A program made the translations under genes and the position numbers. Shown here in pieces: positions 40,825 to 50,362 of a stretch of DNA of 64,000 bases (position 1 is its first letter; every line of letters begins with the position of its first letter). Source of the stretch: Vondammii sp040505895 (GTDB lineage Bacteria > Pseudomonadota > Gammaproteobacteria > Chromatiales > Chromatiaceae); the NCBI GenBank assembly GCA_040505895.1, contig JBEVXU010000012.1, positions 62,001 through 126,000 on the forward strand, written 5' to 3'. Below the pieces are notes generated by a model. The model was not told where the DNA came from. It saw only the letters and a program-made list of their open reading frames with translations, and did not search any database.

Positions 40825-43800
40825 TTACCCTACCCAAACTCTGGCGTTACGAAACAGCCGCAACCACGGGCCGTCTTCGCCCCACTCATCGGGGTGCCAG
40901 GAGTTCTGTACAGTCCGAATCACCCGCTCAGGATGAGGCATCATGATAGTAGCCCGACCATCATCACTGGTGAGACCGGAAATCCCTTCGGGAGAGCCGT
41001 TGGGATTGGCCGGGTAGGCAGATGCCACCTCACCGTTGTTCTCCACATAGCGCAGGGCCACTCGTTCATTAGCCGCCTTCAGATGTTGACGGTCACGGAA
41101 CTCGGCACGCCCTTCACCATGAGCCACAGCGATGGGCAGCCGCGAGCCCGCCATTCCCCGCAGCATGATGGAGGGAGTCTCTTGCACCTCAACAGTGGCA
41201 AAGCGTGCCTCAAACTGCTCCGAGCGGTTACGCACGAAGTGAGGCCAGCTCTCCGCCCCGGGTATCAGCTCATAGAGATTGGAGAGCATCTGACAGCCGT
41301 TGCAGACACCGAGTGAAAAGCTGTCCCGGCGCTGGAAGAACGCCTCGAACTGGTCTCGTGCCTGGGAATTGAAGAGGATCGACTTGGCCCAGCCTTCACC
41401 GGCACCGAGGACATCACCGTAGGAGAAGCCGCCGCAAGCAACCATCCCCTTAAAACGATCCAGAGATACCCGGCCGCTGAGGATATCGGACATATGAACA
41501 TCGACGCTGTCAAAGCCTGCACGGTGGAAGGCATTAGCCATCTCAATCTGGCCATTCACCCCCTGCTCACGCAGTACGGCTACTGCCGGACGAACACCGC
41601 TATTGATCATCGGTGCCGCGACATCCTCTTCAGGATCGAATGTCAGTGCAACCTGTATTCCAGGGTCAGTCACATCAGCAATACGCTCGAACTCCTCAAT
41701 GGCACAGTTGGGGTTATCGCGTAGCGCCTGCATCTCACGGGTGGTCTCAGACCAAGCCTGCTGTAGCTCCACCCGGGAGATATCGAGCAGCGGCAGACCC
41801 GCACGGCTAACAGAGATACGATCATTGCCACTGAGTGTGCCGATGAGATGACTGTAGTGCCCCAGGCCTGCGTCGTGGAGTGACTTGAACACCTCATCGG
41901 TATCGCAGTGACGTACCTGGACCACCGCCCCAAGCTCCTCACTGAAGAGCGAGGCGAAGTCGTTATCACCCAGTGAGTCGAGCTCAATGGAGAGACCGGT
42001 ACGACCGGCAAACGCCATCTCACACAGGGTAACGAAGAGACCGCCATCGGAACGGTCATGGTAGGCCAACAGCAGCCCATCACGATTCAACTCCTGGATG
42101 ATGGAGAAGAAGTGTTTCAACACTTCGGGATCATTAAGGTCAGCACCCGCGTGGCCCATCTGCTCATAGACCTGGGCCAGTGCTGAGGCGCCGAGACGGT
42201 TCGCCCCTTTACCCAGATCGATCAAAATCAGGTCACTGTCACCCTGGTCTTTGCATAATTCGGGTGTAAGGGTGCGGCGTACATCACTCACCGGCGCAAA
42301 ACCGGTGATAATCAGCGACAGGGGTGCTGCCATTGCCCGCGCTTCACTGTTCTGCTCCCACACCGTCTTCATCGACATGGAGTCCTTACCCACCGGTATG
42401 GAGATGCCCAAGGCGGGACAGAGCTCCATACCCACGGCATGGACAGTCTGATAGAGCTTAGCATCCTCACCACTATGGCCGGCGGCCGCCATCCAGTTGG
42501 CCGAGAGTTTAATATCACCCAACTTATCGATAGCAGTCGCCGCTAAGTTGGTGATCGCCTCACCCACTGCCATACGACCGGATGCAGGTGCATCAATCAA
42601 CGCCAGCGGGGTCCGCTCACCCATCGCCATCGCCTCACCCATATGGCCGCTGTAGTCAGAAAGCGTTACTGCCAGGTCCGCCACCGGCACCTGCCAGGGA
42701 CCAACCATCTGATCACGGGCTACCTGACCGGTGATAGAGCGGTCACCGATAGTGATCAGGAAAGTTTTATTGGCCACCGTTGGCAGACGCAATACCCGCA
42801 AGGCCGCATCCTTCAGCTCAACACCGGAGAGATCAAGGGGCGGTTTATGGAAGGAGTGGCTCTGTACATCACGCAACATCCGCGGTGGCTTACCGAACAA
42901 CAGGGACATCGGCATATCGATGGGACTGTTGTCGAAGTGAGCGTCACCCAGCAGCAGATGATCCTCATCAACGGCTTCACCCACTACGGCATAGGGGCAA
43001 CGCTCACGTTCACAGATCGCCTCGAACTCCGCCAGTTGATCAACGGCAATGGCGAGGACATAACGCTCCTGAGACTCATTGCACCAGATCTCCATGGGGG
43101 TCATCCCCGGCTCATCGTTGGGTACCGTGCGCAGTTCAAAGCGTCCACCCCGACCGGCATCATGAACCAACTCCGGTAGGGCGTTGGAGAGTCCTCCGGC
43201 ACCGACATCGTGGATAAAGATTACCGGATTCTTTTTGCCACGTGCCGAACAGCGGTCGATAACCTCCTGACAGCGCCGCTCCATCTCAGGGTTCGAGCGC
43301 TGCACCGAGGCAAAGTCGAGATCTTCTGCAGAGCTACCGCTATCCATGGAGGAGGCAGCGCCACCACCCAGACCAATCAGCATGGCGGGACCACCCAGTA
43401 CTACTAGCGGTGAGCCGACGGGAAACGTTTTTTTCTCAACGTGCTCCTCACGGATATTACCCAGGCCACCGGCTAACATGATGGGCTTGTGGTAACCACG
43501 CAGTTCACTACCGTCGGCGCCGGCAACCTCCTGCTCAAAAGTGCGGAAGTAGCCACAGAGATTGGGGCGGCCAAACTCATTATTGAAGGAGGCACCACCT
43601 ATGGGTCCCTCCAACATAATATCGAGGGCGGAGACTATCCGCTCGGGTTTGCCGTAGTCCTGTTCCCAAGGTTGCTCGGCCCCCGGTATGCGCAGATCGG
43701 AGACAGAAAAACCGGTGAGTCCCGCCTTCGGTTTGGAGCCTTTACCGGTTGCTCCCTCATCACGAATCTCCCCTCCGGAGCCGGTGGCCGCCCCAGGCTC

Positions 43801-44715
43801 TGGAGAGATCGCCGTTGGATGATTATGGGTCTCCACCTTCATCAGAATATGGATCGCCTCGGTACTGTAGCCATAACTGTGGCTGTCAGGATCGGGAATA
43901 AAGCGCCGTCCCTGATGTCCGGCCATCACTGCCGCGTTGTCCGAGTAGGCGGAAAGCACGTCATCCGGAGAGTGCTCGGTGGTATTGCGAATCATCGAGA
44001 AGAGTGATTTGGGCTGGGCTTCGCCGTCAATAACCCAGTCCGCGTTGAAAATTTTGTGTCGACAGTGCTCAGAGTTAGCCTGGGCAAACATCATCAACTC
44101 CACATCTGTGGGGTTGCGTTCGAGGCACTGAAAGCTCTCTACCAGGTAGTCGATCTCATCAGCAGAAAGTGCCAGACCCAGCGCACGATTGGCCACAGCA
44201 AGGGCATCGCGACCACCGGAAACCACGTCAACACGGCTCAGTGGCTTGGGCTGTGCATGGCTGAACAGGGCGGAGGCATCCTCCAGCTCAGGGAACACAG
44301 CCTCGGTCATACGATCATGAAGCAGTGCGGCGGCGGCAGCCAGTTCCGACTCGCCCAGATCACCACCCTCGACCGCCAGATAGTAAGCGATGCCCCGTTC
44401 CAGCCTGGAGACCTTGCCAAGGCCACAATTGCGGGCAATATCCGTCGCTTTGGTGGACCAGGGCGAGAGTGTGCCGGGACGCGGCACCACCAGTAGCAAT
44501 GAACCCGTAGGCTCATGTTCCTGCAGATGGGGGCCATAGCGCAGCAACTGCTCAAGCACCTTGCTCTCTTCACTGCTTAACTGCTCATCGAGGTCGGCAA
44601 AGTGAATAAATTCAGCATAGGCTGAGATTGATTGGCCAACGCTGCCGGTCAGGCGCTGCTGAAGCTTGCTGAGACGGAATTCAGAGAGGGCGGGAGCACC
44701 ACGAAGAATGAGCAT
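40825..44715 (-). CDS. purL: Phosphoribosylformylglycinamidine synthase (large single-chain PurL)
   Basis: A 1296-residue enzyme converting FGAR, ATP and glutamine to FGAM in purine synthesis. This is the long gammaproteobacterial form: N-terminal PurS-like part, two PurM-like halves (with ANSEHCRHKIFNADW and MKVETHNHPTAISP), and a C-terminal glutaminase with GGFSYGDVLGAGEGWA and catalytic Cys in GVCNGCQML, and HGEGRAEF plus PHPERV for His and Glu. The ATG at 44715 has AAGG upstream and starts MLILRGAPALSEFR, as in the family; the frame is open for 33 more codons into the preceding gap. Confidence 0.97.
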   Translation of the reverse strand: MLILRGAPALSEFRLSKLQQRLTGSVGQSISAYAEFIHFADLDEQLSSEESKVLEQLLRYGPHLQEHEPTGSLLLVVPRPGTLSPWSTKATDIARNCGLGKVSRLERGIAYYLAVEGGDLGESELAAAAALLHDRMTEAVFPELEDASALFSHAQPKPLSRVDVVSGGRDALAVANRALGLALSADEIDYLVESFQCLERNPTDVELMMFAQANSEHCRHKIFNADWVIDGEAQPKSLFSMIRNTTEHSPDDVLSAYSDNAAVMAGHQGRRFIPDPDSHSYGYSTEAIHILMKVETHNHPTAISPEPGAATGSGGEIRDEGATGKGSKPKAGLTGFSVSDLRIPGAEQPWEQDYGKPERIVSALDIMLEGPIGGASFNNEFGRPNLCGYFRTFEQEVAGADGSELRGYHKPIMLAGGLGNIREEHVEKKTFPVGSPLVVLGGPAMLIGLGGGAASSMDSGSSAEDLDFASVQRSNPEMERRCQEVIDRCSARGKKNPVIFIHDVGAGGLSNALPELVHDAGRGGRFELRTVPNDEPGMTPMEIWCNESQERYVLAIAVDQLAEFEAICERERCPYAVVGEAVDEDHLLLGDAHFDNSPIDMPMSLLFGKPPRMLRDVQSHSFHKPPLDLSGVELKDAALRVLRLPTVANKTFLITIGDRSITGQVARDQMVGPWQVPVADLAVTLSDYSGHMGEAMAMGERTPLALIDAPASGRMAVGEAITNLAATAIDKLGDIKLSANWMAAAGHSGEDAKLYQTVHAVGMELCPALGISIPVGKDSMSMKTVWEQNSEARAMAAPLSLIITGFAPVSDVRRTLTPELCKDQGDSDLILIDLGKGANRLGASALAQVYEQMGHAGADLNDPEVLKHFFSIIQELNRDGLLLAYHDRSDGGLFVTLCEMAFAGRTGLSIELDSLGDNDFASLFSEELGAVVQVRHCDTDEVFKSLHDAGLGHYSHLIGTLSGNDRISVSRAGLPLLDISRVELQQAWSETTREMQALRDNPNCAIEEFERIADVTDPGIQVALTFDPEEDVAAPMINSGVRPAVAVLREQGVNGQIEMANAFHRAGFDSVDVHMSDILSGRVSLDRFKGMVACGGFSYGDVLGAGEGWAKSILFNSQARDQFEAFFQRRDSFSLGVCNGCQMLSNLYELIPGAESWPHFVRNRSEQFEARFATVEVQETPSIMLRGMAGSRLPIAVAHGEGRAEFRDRQHLKAANERVALRYVENNGEVASAYPANPNGSPEGISGLTSDDGRATIMMPHPERVIRTVQNSWHPDEWGEDGPWLRLFRNARVWVG

Positions 44716-44785
44716 TGCGTACCTTGTAAAAGCTGTTTCTTGAGAAGCTGCCAATAATACTCCATCACGTCGGCAAATGCCGCAA

Positions 44786-46453
44786 CTACCCCCCGTCTCC
44801 GTCACCAACCTCATCTACGTCGGCAGCAGATGATGCGCCCACTTTAAACTGCCCCACCAGGTCGTGAAGATTGAGTCCAAGGTTAACGATACTATCACTG
44901 ATTTCAGCCGTCTCTGATGCGGTCTCAGCGGTGGTCTTAGCGGCGGCGGCAATCTCCATAATACTGCCGTGGATCGACTCACAGACGCCACTCTGATTGA
45001 GAGCGGAATCCGCAATTTCTCCACTTCGCCTACTGATATCGGCAACTGCACCAGTAATCGCCTGCAGTGACTGTCCTGCAGTCTGCGCTTCAACGCCTCC
45101 CGCTTCAGCCTGTTCTCTGCCACGCTCCATTGCAGCCACTGCCGCCTGGGAACGCCCCTGAAGGCGTTCTACCATATCCTGAATCTCCTGAGTGGAGGCC
45201 TGAGTTCGTTGTGCCAGAGAGCGCACTTCATCGGCCACCACGGCGAATCCTCTGCCCTGCTCTCCCGCCCTTGCCGCTTCTATAGCGGCATTAAGTGCCA
45301 AAAGACTGGTCTGGCCGGCGATACCACGGATTACATCAAGCACTGAGCCGATATTCTCACTCTCCTGCTGTAGTTCACGAATCACCTCAGCACCCTCATC
45401 AACCTCAACAGTCAAATTCTGAACTCTGGCCATAGAGGCTTGCACCACAGCACCGCCTTCACCCGCTTCACGATCCGCCGACCGCGCCGATTCGGCGGTT
45501 TCACCGGCCTCAGACGCTACCCGCCGAGTACTGGATGCAAGATGGCTCACTGCATCGGCGGCCTGCTCAATTTCACTCTGCTGGCTACTGGTACTTAGGT
45601 GGGTTTTCTCCGCCAGCGAGGCCACCTGCTTGGCCGCTTGCTCCATACCGGCAATATTTTCGATCACTCGACTGACCAACTCCTCAACACGCCCGATAAA
45701 GGCGTTGAAAGAGTCACTGAGCCGATTAAGCTCCTCATGGTGTGAGGAGTGCAGGCGCCTGGTAAGATCTCCATCTCCCCGTGCCACCTCACTCATGGCA
45801 CTAACCGCTGTATCGATCGGCCGCACAATCGCCACTCTGAAAAGCTGCAACAGCAGTGCAAACAGCAGCGTGCCAAGCAGCAGAATCCATACCAGCCAGT
45901 CAACGACATAGCCGATCTTTTGGTCAAGAGAGGTGACTGCCTGCAGGGTCATTTTGTTGTAGTGCTCACCCAACAACTCAAACCCCTTGACTGCCGGTGT
46001 GTCATCAACCTTAACTATCCGGTCTATCGACTGAATAGACTCGCCACCGGCATGCATCTTCGTAACGCTGGAGAGATGATGGAGATACTGTCCGAAGGTT
46101 TGCTCAATAGCATCCAGAGCACTGCCTTCATCTGAGGATAGCCCCTTCAGATTTCGATACTGCTCCACGATGGACTCGATTTCCGCGGCATTCGTCTCCA
46201 TCCTGCGCAGATACTTGGCATCCGCACGCAGCACGTAATTCTTAAAGTTATGAATACCCCCACCATAGCCAAAGGCTTTACGTAATCCCATCAACAGGTG
46301 TTCACGCTGAACCACCTCATTGCGATAATCCGAAAACCCGCCGCCTATCGGTTTGACTGCGGAGTAGATAAACAGGAAAAGCCCTACCCCCAACAATGCA
46401 ATCAGCAGCGTCAGCAGATGGAATTTCATATTAATGGAGAGCTGTCTGGCCAT
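44786..46453 (-). CDS. Methyl-accepting chemotaxis protein
   Basis: A 555-residue chemoreceptor: membrane helix near 10-28, a periplasmic helical sensor domain (about 30-185), second membrane helix near 188-210, a HAMP domain (about 211-265) and the long signalling coil with the conserved hairpin tip IAGQTSLLALNAAIEAARAGEQGRGFAVVADEVR, cited here in parts. There is no C-terminal NWETF pentapeptide. The ligand is unknown. The ATG at 46453 follows AGGGAGAATT; further upstream codons add no signal. No che genes are nearby. Confidence 0.95.
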   Translation of the reverse strand: MARQLSINMKFHLLTLLIALLGVGLFLFIYSAVKPIGGGFSDYRNEVVQREHLLMGLRKAFGYGGGIHNFKNYVLRADAKYLRRMETNAAEIESIVEQYRNLKGLSSDEGSALDAIEQTFGQYLHHLSSVTKMHAGGESIQSIDRIVKVDDTPAVKGFELLGEHYNKMTLQAVTSLDQKIGYVVDWLVWILLLGTLLFALLLQLFRVAIVRPIDTAVSAMSEVARGDGDLTRRLHSSHHEELNRLSDSFNAFIGRVEELVSRVIENIAGMEQAAKQVASLAEKTHLSTSSQQSEIEQAADAVSHLASSTRRVASEAGETAESARSADREAGEGGAVVQASMARVQNLTVEVDEGAEVIRELQQESENIGSVLDVIRGIAGQTSLLALNAAIEAARAGEQGRGFAVVADEVRSLAQRTQASTQEIQDMVERLQGRSQAAVAAMERGREQAEAGGVEAQTAGQSLQAITGAVADISRRSGEIADSALNQSGVCESIHGSIMEIAAAAKTTAETASETAEISDSIVNLGLNLHDLVGQFKVGASSAADVDEVGDGDGG

Positions 46454-46563
46454 AATTCTCCCTAGCGGAACCTCCTCCATAGCTCAATGGGCAAACTATG
46501 CCCCGGCAAGAATCCCTATCCAAGCTAAGTAAAACATCGGCAGATTAAAGCATATCTTTAAAA

Positions 46564-46977
46564 TCAGAGCCTATCGACACGGCGATGTTGAAACAGGGAG
46601 TAGCAGCGTGTATTGGCGGGAGCATGAGAGATCAATCCCGAGATAACAATAACGATAACAAAGAGCAGCGCTTTCAGGTCGGGAAAGAGGGGCATGATCG
46701 CCAGTAACAACAACTTGAGTAGAATCGCCTGGCCACGTAATTGGATCAGCCAGATACCGTTAGACCAGATGGAGATCAGCATAAGCGCTCCACCGGAGAC
46801 CAAGGTGAGATATAAAAAAAGACGCCAGCTATCGTCCATCACCTGATAGAAGAAACCGGCACCAACACCAGCCAAACCGACAAGATGCAAGGTACGCAAA
46901 ATTACATTAACCCAGCGCTGTCCGGCGAAAATCCGGGACTCTCCCGGAAACAGCACCTTATGTAGCATCATCGTCAT
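46564..46977 (-). CDS. Small inner-membrane protein of unknown function
   Basis: A 137-residue protein with four predicted hydrophobic helices (about 27-45, 50-72, 80-95, 100-120) and a basic C-terminus ending RRVDRL. It overlaps the MBL hydrolase gene by 4 bp, so they are cotranscribed. No family was recognised and no catalytic motif is visible. Confidence 0.7.
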   Translation of the reverse strand: MTMMLHKVLFPGESRIFAGQRWVNVILRTLHLVGLAGVGAGFFYQVMDDSWRLFLYLTLVSGGALMLISIWSNGIWLIQLRGQAILLKLLLLAIMPLFPDLKALLFVIVIVISGLISHAPANTRCYSLFQHRRVDRL

Positions 46978-47735
46978 ATTTCAAACCAGCCGGATACCTG
47001 ATCCTGACAGGTTATCGACAGGCGTTTCTCAATCTCCGGTACAGCGGATAACAGCGTATCCCGCACCCTATCAGGGTGGTTGTTTTTTTCACTTAGATGA
47101 GCGGCCACCAGATGCTGCAGCCGTTCATGCTCCAAGCGCGCCAACAATTGTGCGGCCTGGAGGTTGCTGAGATGTCCTAACCCTCCACTCACCCGCCGTT
47201 GAAGAGATAGAGGATAGGGGCCGTCACTCAGCATTTGTGAGTCGTGATTACACTCCAGCAGCAGGGCATCACAATCTTTCAACACCTCTAGAATATGGGG
47301 GGTTGCACACCCCAAGTCCGTTAGCACGCCGAGTTGTGTATCGGCAGATCGAAACAGATATTGAACCGGCTCTTTGGCATCGTGGGGCACGGGGAACGGC
47401 TGTACCTCGATATCACCAATAGTAAAGGCCGGTTGGTGGCCGTGGATCAGCTGCAGTCGAGAGAGACGGCCACAACGATTGAGACGGTGAGTACCGTGGG
47501 TAATCCAAACGGGAATATTGTAACGACGAGCCAAGGGGCCTACGCCCCGAACATGATCCTGGTGCTCGTGAGTCACCAGAATGCCATCCAGGGTATCCGC
47601 AGTCACACCAACCTGCTGCAGCCGACGCTCCACCTCCCTGGCGGCAAAACCACAGTCGAGCAGCAGCCTTGTCGCACCACTCTCAATTAGAGTGGCGTTA
47701 CCGCCGCTACCGCTCCCAAGTGAGGTAAATCGCAC
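46974..47735 (-). CDS. MBL-fold metallo-hydrolase (YycJ/WalJ-like)
   Basis: A 253-residue metallo-beta-lactamase fold enzyme. Seen: LGSGSGGNATLIE at the start, HEHQDH (the HxHxDH metal motif) near residue 56, a third His in VPHDA, Asp in LTDLG and His in AAHLSEKNNHP. This order fits the YycJ/WalJ branch, thought to be a 5' exonuclease-like enzyme in Gram-positives; the same function here is not established. It is cotranscribed with the overlapping small membrane protein. A 161-bp palindromic element lies upstream. Confidence 0.87.
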   Translation of the reverse strand: MRFTSLGSGSGGNATLIESGATRLLLDCGFAAREVERRLQQVGVTADTLDGILVTHEHQDHVRGVGPLARRYNIPVWITHGTHRLNRCGRLSRLQLIHGHQPAFTIGDIEVQPFPVPHDAKEPVQYLFRSADTQLGVLTDLGCATPHILEVLKDCDALLLECNHDSQMLSDGPYPLSLQRRVSGGLGHLSNLQAAQLLARLEHERLQHLVAAHLSEKNNHPDRVRDTLLSAVPEIEKRLSITCQDQVSGWFEI

Positions 47736-47764
47736 TCTTACTTCCCGCTGAGATCAGCCCACTA

Positions 47765-47925
47765 GGAGCCTGTCCGAGAATAGGCGCCGTAGTGAGGGAA
47801 GCCCATTTTGAGTCATTTTTTTTGGTCATTAGAGGCGAATAGTTGCTCTTATTCAACGAAAATGAGCGGAAAAAAGGGCCAAAATGGGGTTTCCGCAGTA
47901 GGCGCCCTATTTTCGGACAGGCTCC
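47765..47925. mobile_element. 161-bp palindromic MITE-like element (GGAGCCTGTCCGA ends)
   Basis: Terminal inverted repeats of 24-25 bp: GGAGCCTGTCCGAGAATAGG at the left and the complement of CCTATTTTCGGACAGGCTCC at the right, with one mismatch and one extra base. Inside, CCCATTTTG and CAAAATGGG pair again, so the whole element can fold into a long hairpin. It does not code. Flanking ...CTA and TTAG... suggest a YTAR-like target. It differs from the 158-bp family. Confidence 0.82.
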
Positions 47926-47953
47926 TTAGTGAGTAGTAACTCAATCAGGGAGG

Positions 47954-49114
47954 CTATTTTATCTGCTCATTAAGCAGCGTCAGAATACGCAACGCCGTCT
48001 CCGAACTATCCCTGACGCCGCCCTTGTTGAGGACCACCACACGGGTACCCTTGCCCTCCGGCTGCAGACTCACCTGGTATTGGTTGCTCTTATCAATGTT
48101 GCTGTCGTTATCCTTCCAGAAAGCAAGCTTGCTGAGAAGACCTGGCTCATCCGTATCCTTCATCGGATCGTTGTAGCGGACAAAATAGATCCCCTTACTC
48201 CGATCACGATCCTCAACAGCAAAGCCCACACGATCCAGTGCGACACCGGTCAGCCGCCATGCCTGGGACGGACTTTCGTCTATCTTTAGAGAGACCTGGT
48301 CGGCGCTGCGACTCAATGTAGAACGGTTTTTGTCCACTGTACCCTTGCGCGCCAATGAACGGCTGGCCTGTTGATCTGCAATGCCCATATGCACCATCAA
48401 ACGTCGTAGCATCTCCGCTTCCAGTCCATGGTCTGTTTCCCTCGGATTCCAGACGATGCGATTCGACTTACCGCTGGTATCTTCGAGGATCGTCTCCTGC
48501 ATACCCCGGTGCGTCAGATAGAGTTCAGTAGTGCTTTCCTCCGCTCCCCGTTCGATACGAACACGGTACTTGTCACGAGTGGATGCTGAGTAAATGCCAT
48601 CAAAGACTCTGCGTACAGTGTCGGTAACAATGTCGCTGCTGATATCTTCCCTATTCTCCAGCCAATCGGTCACCATCACGCCAATCGTGGGATCCTGCTC
48701 CACAAGGAGAATGCCGTTATCCTGCCAGAACTCGACTGATCTGAACCAGACATCATCGACGTTCCCCTGAATAACCAACCAGCGCTGATCACCGTCACGG
48801 CGCACCTCCATATCGCTGATTGTCGGCATCACCTGAGTGCGGGTCGCCACCCGCCCCTGGACCTGCTCACGCGCCATCACCCCAGAGAGGGTGGTGGCGC
48901 CGGCATTAGGCGCATCCGGAATCTCAAGGGCGTCATTGATCGAGCTTTTAGTCAGGTCGGGTGGGATCTCAAGATTGGAACCAGACAGTGATGCACGCTT
49001 GTACTCCACCTTGCGGTCGGGCAGCACATCGTCTGTGTTGGGCATGGAGCCACAGCCAACAACGACAGCCGCCAGAAAAGGAGTGACAAGTAAATTGCTA
49101 AATTTTACGGACAT
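47954..49114 (-). CDS. bamC: Outer-membrane assembly lipoprotein BamC
   Basis: A 386-residue BamC/NlpB, a lipoprotein of the BAM complex that inserts beta-barrel proteins. The lipobox Val-Val-Gly-Cys lies near residue 21; the unstructured N-terminal region with PDRKVEYKRA (which lies along BamD) follows, then two helix-grip domains (about 95-215 and 265-385). Order bamC-dapA on the same strand is the classical gammaproteobacterial pair. The ATG at 49114 opens the signal peptide; another ATG four codons upstream is possible. Confidence 0.93.
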   Translation of the reverse strand: MSVKFSNLLVTPFLAAVVVGCGSMPNTDDVLPDRKVEYKRASLSGSNLEIPPDLTKSSINDALEIPDAPNAGATTLSGVMAREQVQGRVATRTQVMPTISDMEVRRDGDQRWLVIQGNVDDVWFRSVEFWQDNGILLVEQDPTIGVMVTDWLENREDISSDIVTDTVRRVFDGIYSASTRDKYRVRIERGAEESTTELYLTHRGMQETILEDTSGKSNRIVWNPRETDHGLEAEMLRRLMVHMGIADQQASRSLARKGTVDKNRSTLSRSADQVSLKIDESPSQAWRLTGVALDRVGFAVEDRDRSKGIYFVRYNDPMKDTDEPGLLSKLAFWKDNDSNIDKSNQYQVSLQPEGKGTRVVVLNKGGVRDSSETALRILTLLNEQIK

Positions 49115-49189
49115 TGGGGTAATCAACCTATTTAATTCGTATCTGTATCAGTACGCTAGCCTGACTGTTGTGAGTCCTCATCGAGAGGC

Positions 49190-50065
49190 TCAGAGTACAC
49201 CGGCTTGCTGCATAGCGCCGCGCAGAGTGTCCTGGTGCTTCTCGGCAAACCAGGTCAGCGGCAGCCGAATTCCCTTAGGTATCCGACCCATCTCACAGAG
49301 TGCCCATTTTACCGGAATGGGGTTCGACTCCAGGAATAGATCCCGGTGTAACACCTCAATCTGCTTATCAATCTCCTCAGCCTGCCCCGCATCCCCCGCC
49401 AGGGCTGCAGCCATCATCCGACTCACGGCAGCGGGTGCAATATTGGCGGTCACCGAAATTGTTCCCTGCCCTCCGGCAAAGATCAGCTCTCGTGAAGTGG
49501 CATCGTCGCCACTAAAGATATCAAATTCCTCACCACAGAGCGCCCTTATCTGCGGCACTCGCTGTAGATCACCGGTCGCCTCCTTGACACCAAAGATATT
49601 AGAGATCTTTGCCAGGCGGCCAATCGTCTCAGGCAGCATATCGCAGGCGGTTCTGCCCGGCACATTGTAGAGCATCTGCGGCAGATCCACCGCTTCGGCA
49701 ATCGCTTTGTGGTGGAGGTAGAGACCCTCCTGAGTCGGCTTGTTGTAGTAGGGTGTCACCAGTAGCGCAGCATCGGCGCCCGCATCCTTGGCACAGCGGG
49801 TGAGACTAATCGCCTCGGTTGTGGAGTTGGCGCCGGTACCGGCTATCACAGGGAGACGACCGTCGGTAAATTCAACAATCCGGCGAATGGCATGGCAGTG
49901 CTCTTTTTCATCCAGGGTAGCGGACTCACCGGTGGTGCCCACAGCAACAATGCCGGCAGTTCCCTGCTCCACATGCCAATCGATCAGCGAACGCAAGCTC
50001 GCCTCATCGAGGCTGCCATCCTCGAACATCGGCGAAACCAGCGCAACAAAGCTGCCTTGAAACAT
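49190..50065 (-). CDS. dapA: 4-hydroxy-tetrahydrodipicolinate synthase
   Basis: A 291-residue DapA that joins pyruvate and aspartate semialdehyde in lysine and diaminopimelate synthesis. Schiff-base Lys161 is in GVKEATGD, catalytic Tyr in MLYNVPGRT, and the GTTGES loop near residue 43 is present. The start MFQGSFVALVSPM fits the family; an ATG five codons further upstream is possible. Together with lysC in this window it supplies two steps of the same pathway. bamC follows after 75 bp. Confidence 0.97.
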   Translation of the reverse strand: MFQGSFVALVSPMFEDGSLDEASLRSLIDWHVEQGTAGIVAVGTTGESATLDEKEHCHAIRRIVEFTDGRLPVIAGTGANSTTEAISLTRCAKDAGADAALLVTPYYNKPTQEGLYLHHKAIAEAVDLPQMLYNVPGRTACDMLPETIGRLAKISNIFGVKEATGDLQRVPQIRALCGEEFDIFSGDDATSRELIFAGGQGTISVTANIAPAAVSRMMAAALAGDAGQAEEIDKQIEVLHRDLFLESNPIPVKWALCEMGRIPKGIRLPLTWFAEKHQDTLRGAMQQAGVL

Positions 50066-50254
50066 CTGTGAACTCCACATTTTACATAGACTGAATTGTC
50101 TATTCTAAATCGCCGGCCAATACCCTGACAAGGGAACCCAGCCAAATAGCCCAGGCATATACCCACAAAAACAGCGCTCTACCTCTTCACCCCCAAGTTC
50201 AACCGAGGTAATTGCCAATTCAAGCACTGCGAGAAAGGGAGACAAGGAGGCGCG

Positions 50255-50284
50255 ATGAGCGCTACACTCTTACTCAACAAATAA
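50255..50284 (+). CDS. Possible 9-residue leader peptide upstream of gcvR
   Basis: ATG AGC GCT ACA CTC TTA CTC AAC AAA TAA, with an excellent AAGGAGG 4 nt before the ATG. Three leucine codons follow each other closely. A hairpin (50298-50332) lies 13 bp after the stop, before gcvR. The arrangement could be a leader-peptide control, or chance. Confidence 0.3.
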   Translation: MSATLLLNK

Positions 50285-50297
50285 CGGCCCATGAGCC

Positions 50298-50332
50298 CAT
50301 AGGAACCAACAGCAACTCCTGCGATTCCTATG
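50298..50332 (+). promoter_or_regulatory. Hairpin in the gcvR leader
   Basis: CATAGGAA pairs exactly with TTCCTATG (8 bp) over a 19-base loop, 31 bp upstream of the gcvR ATG. There is no T-tract, so not a plain terminator. It may act with the short leader frame at 50255. Confidence 0.3.
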
Positions 50333-50362
50333 TTACCGCACAGCGAGGAGCACCCTGCACTG

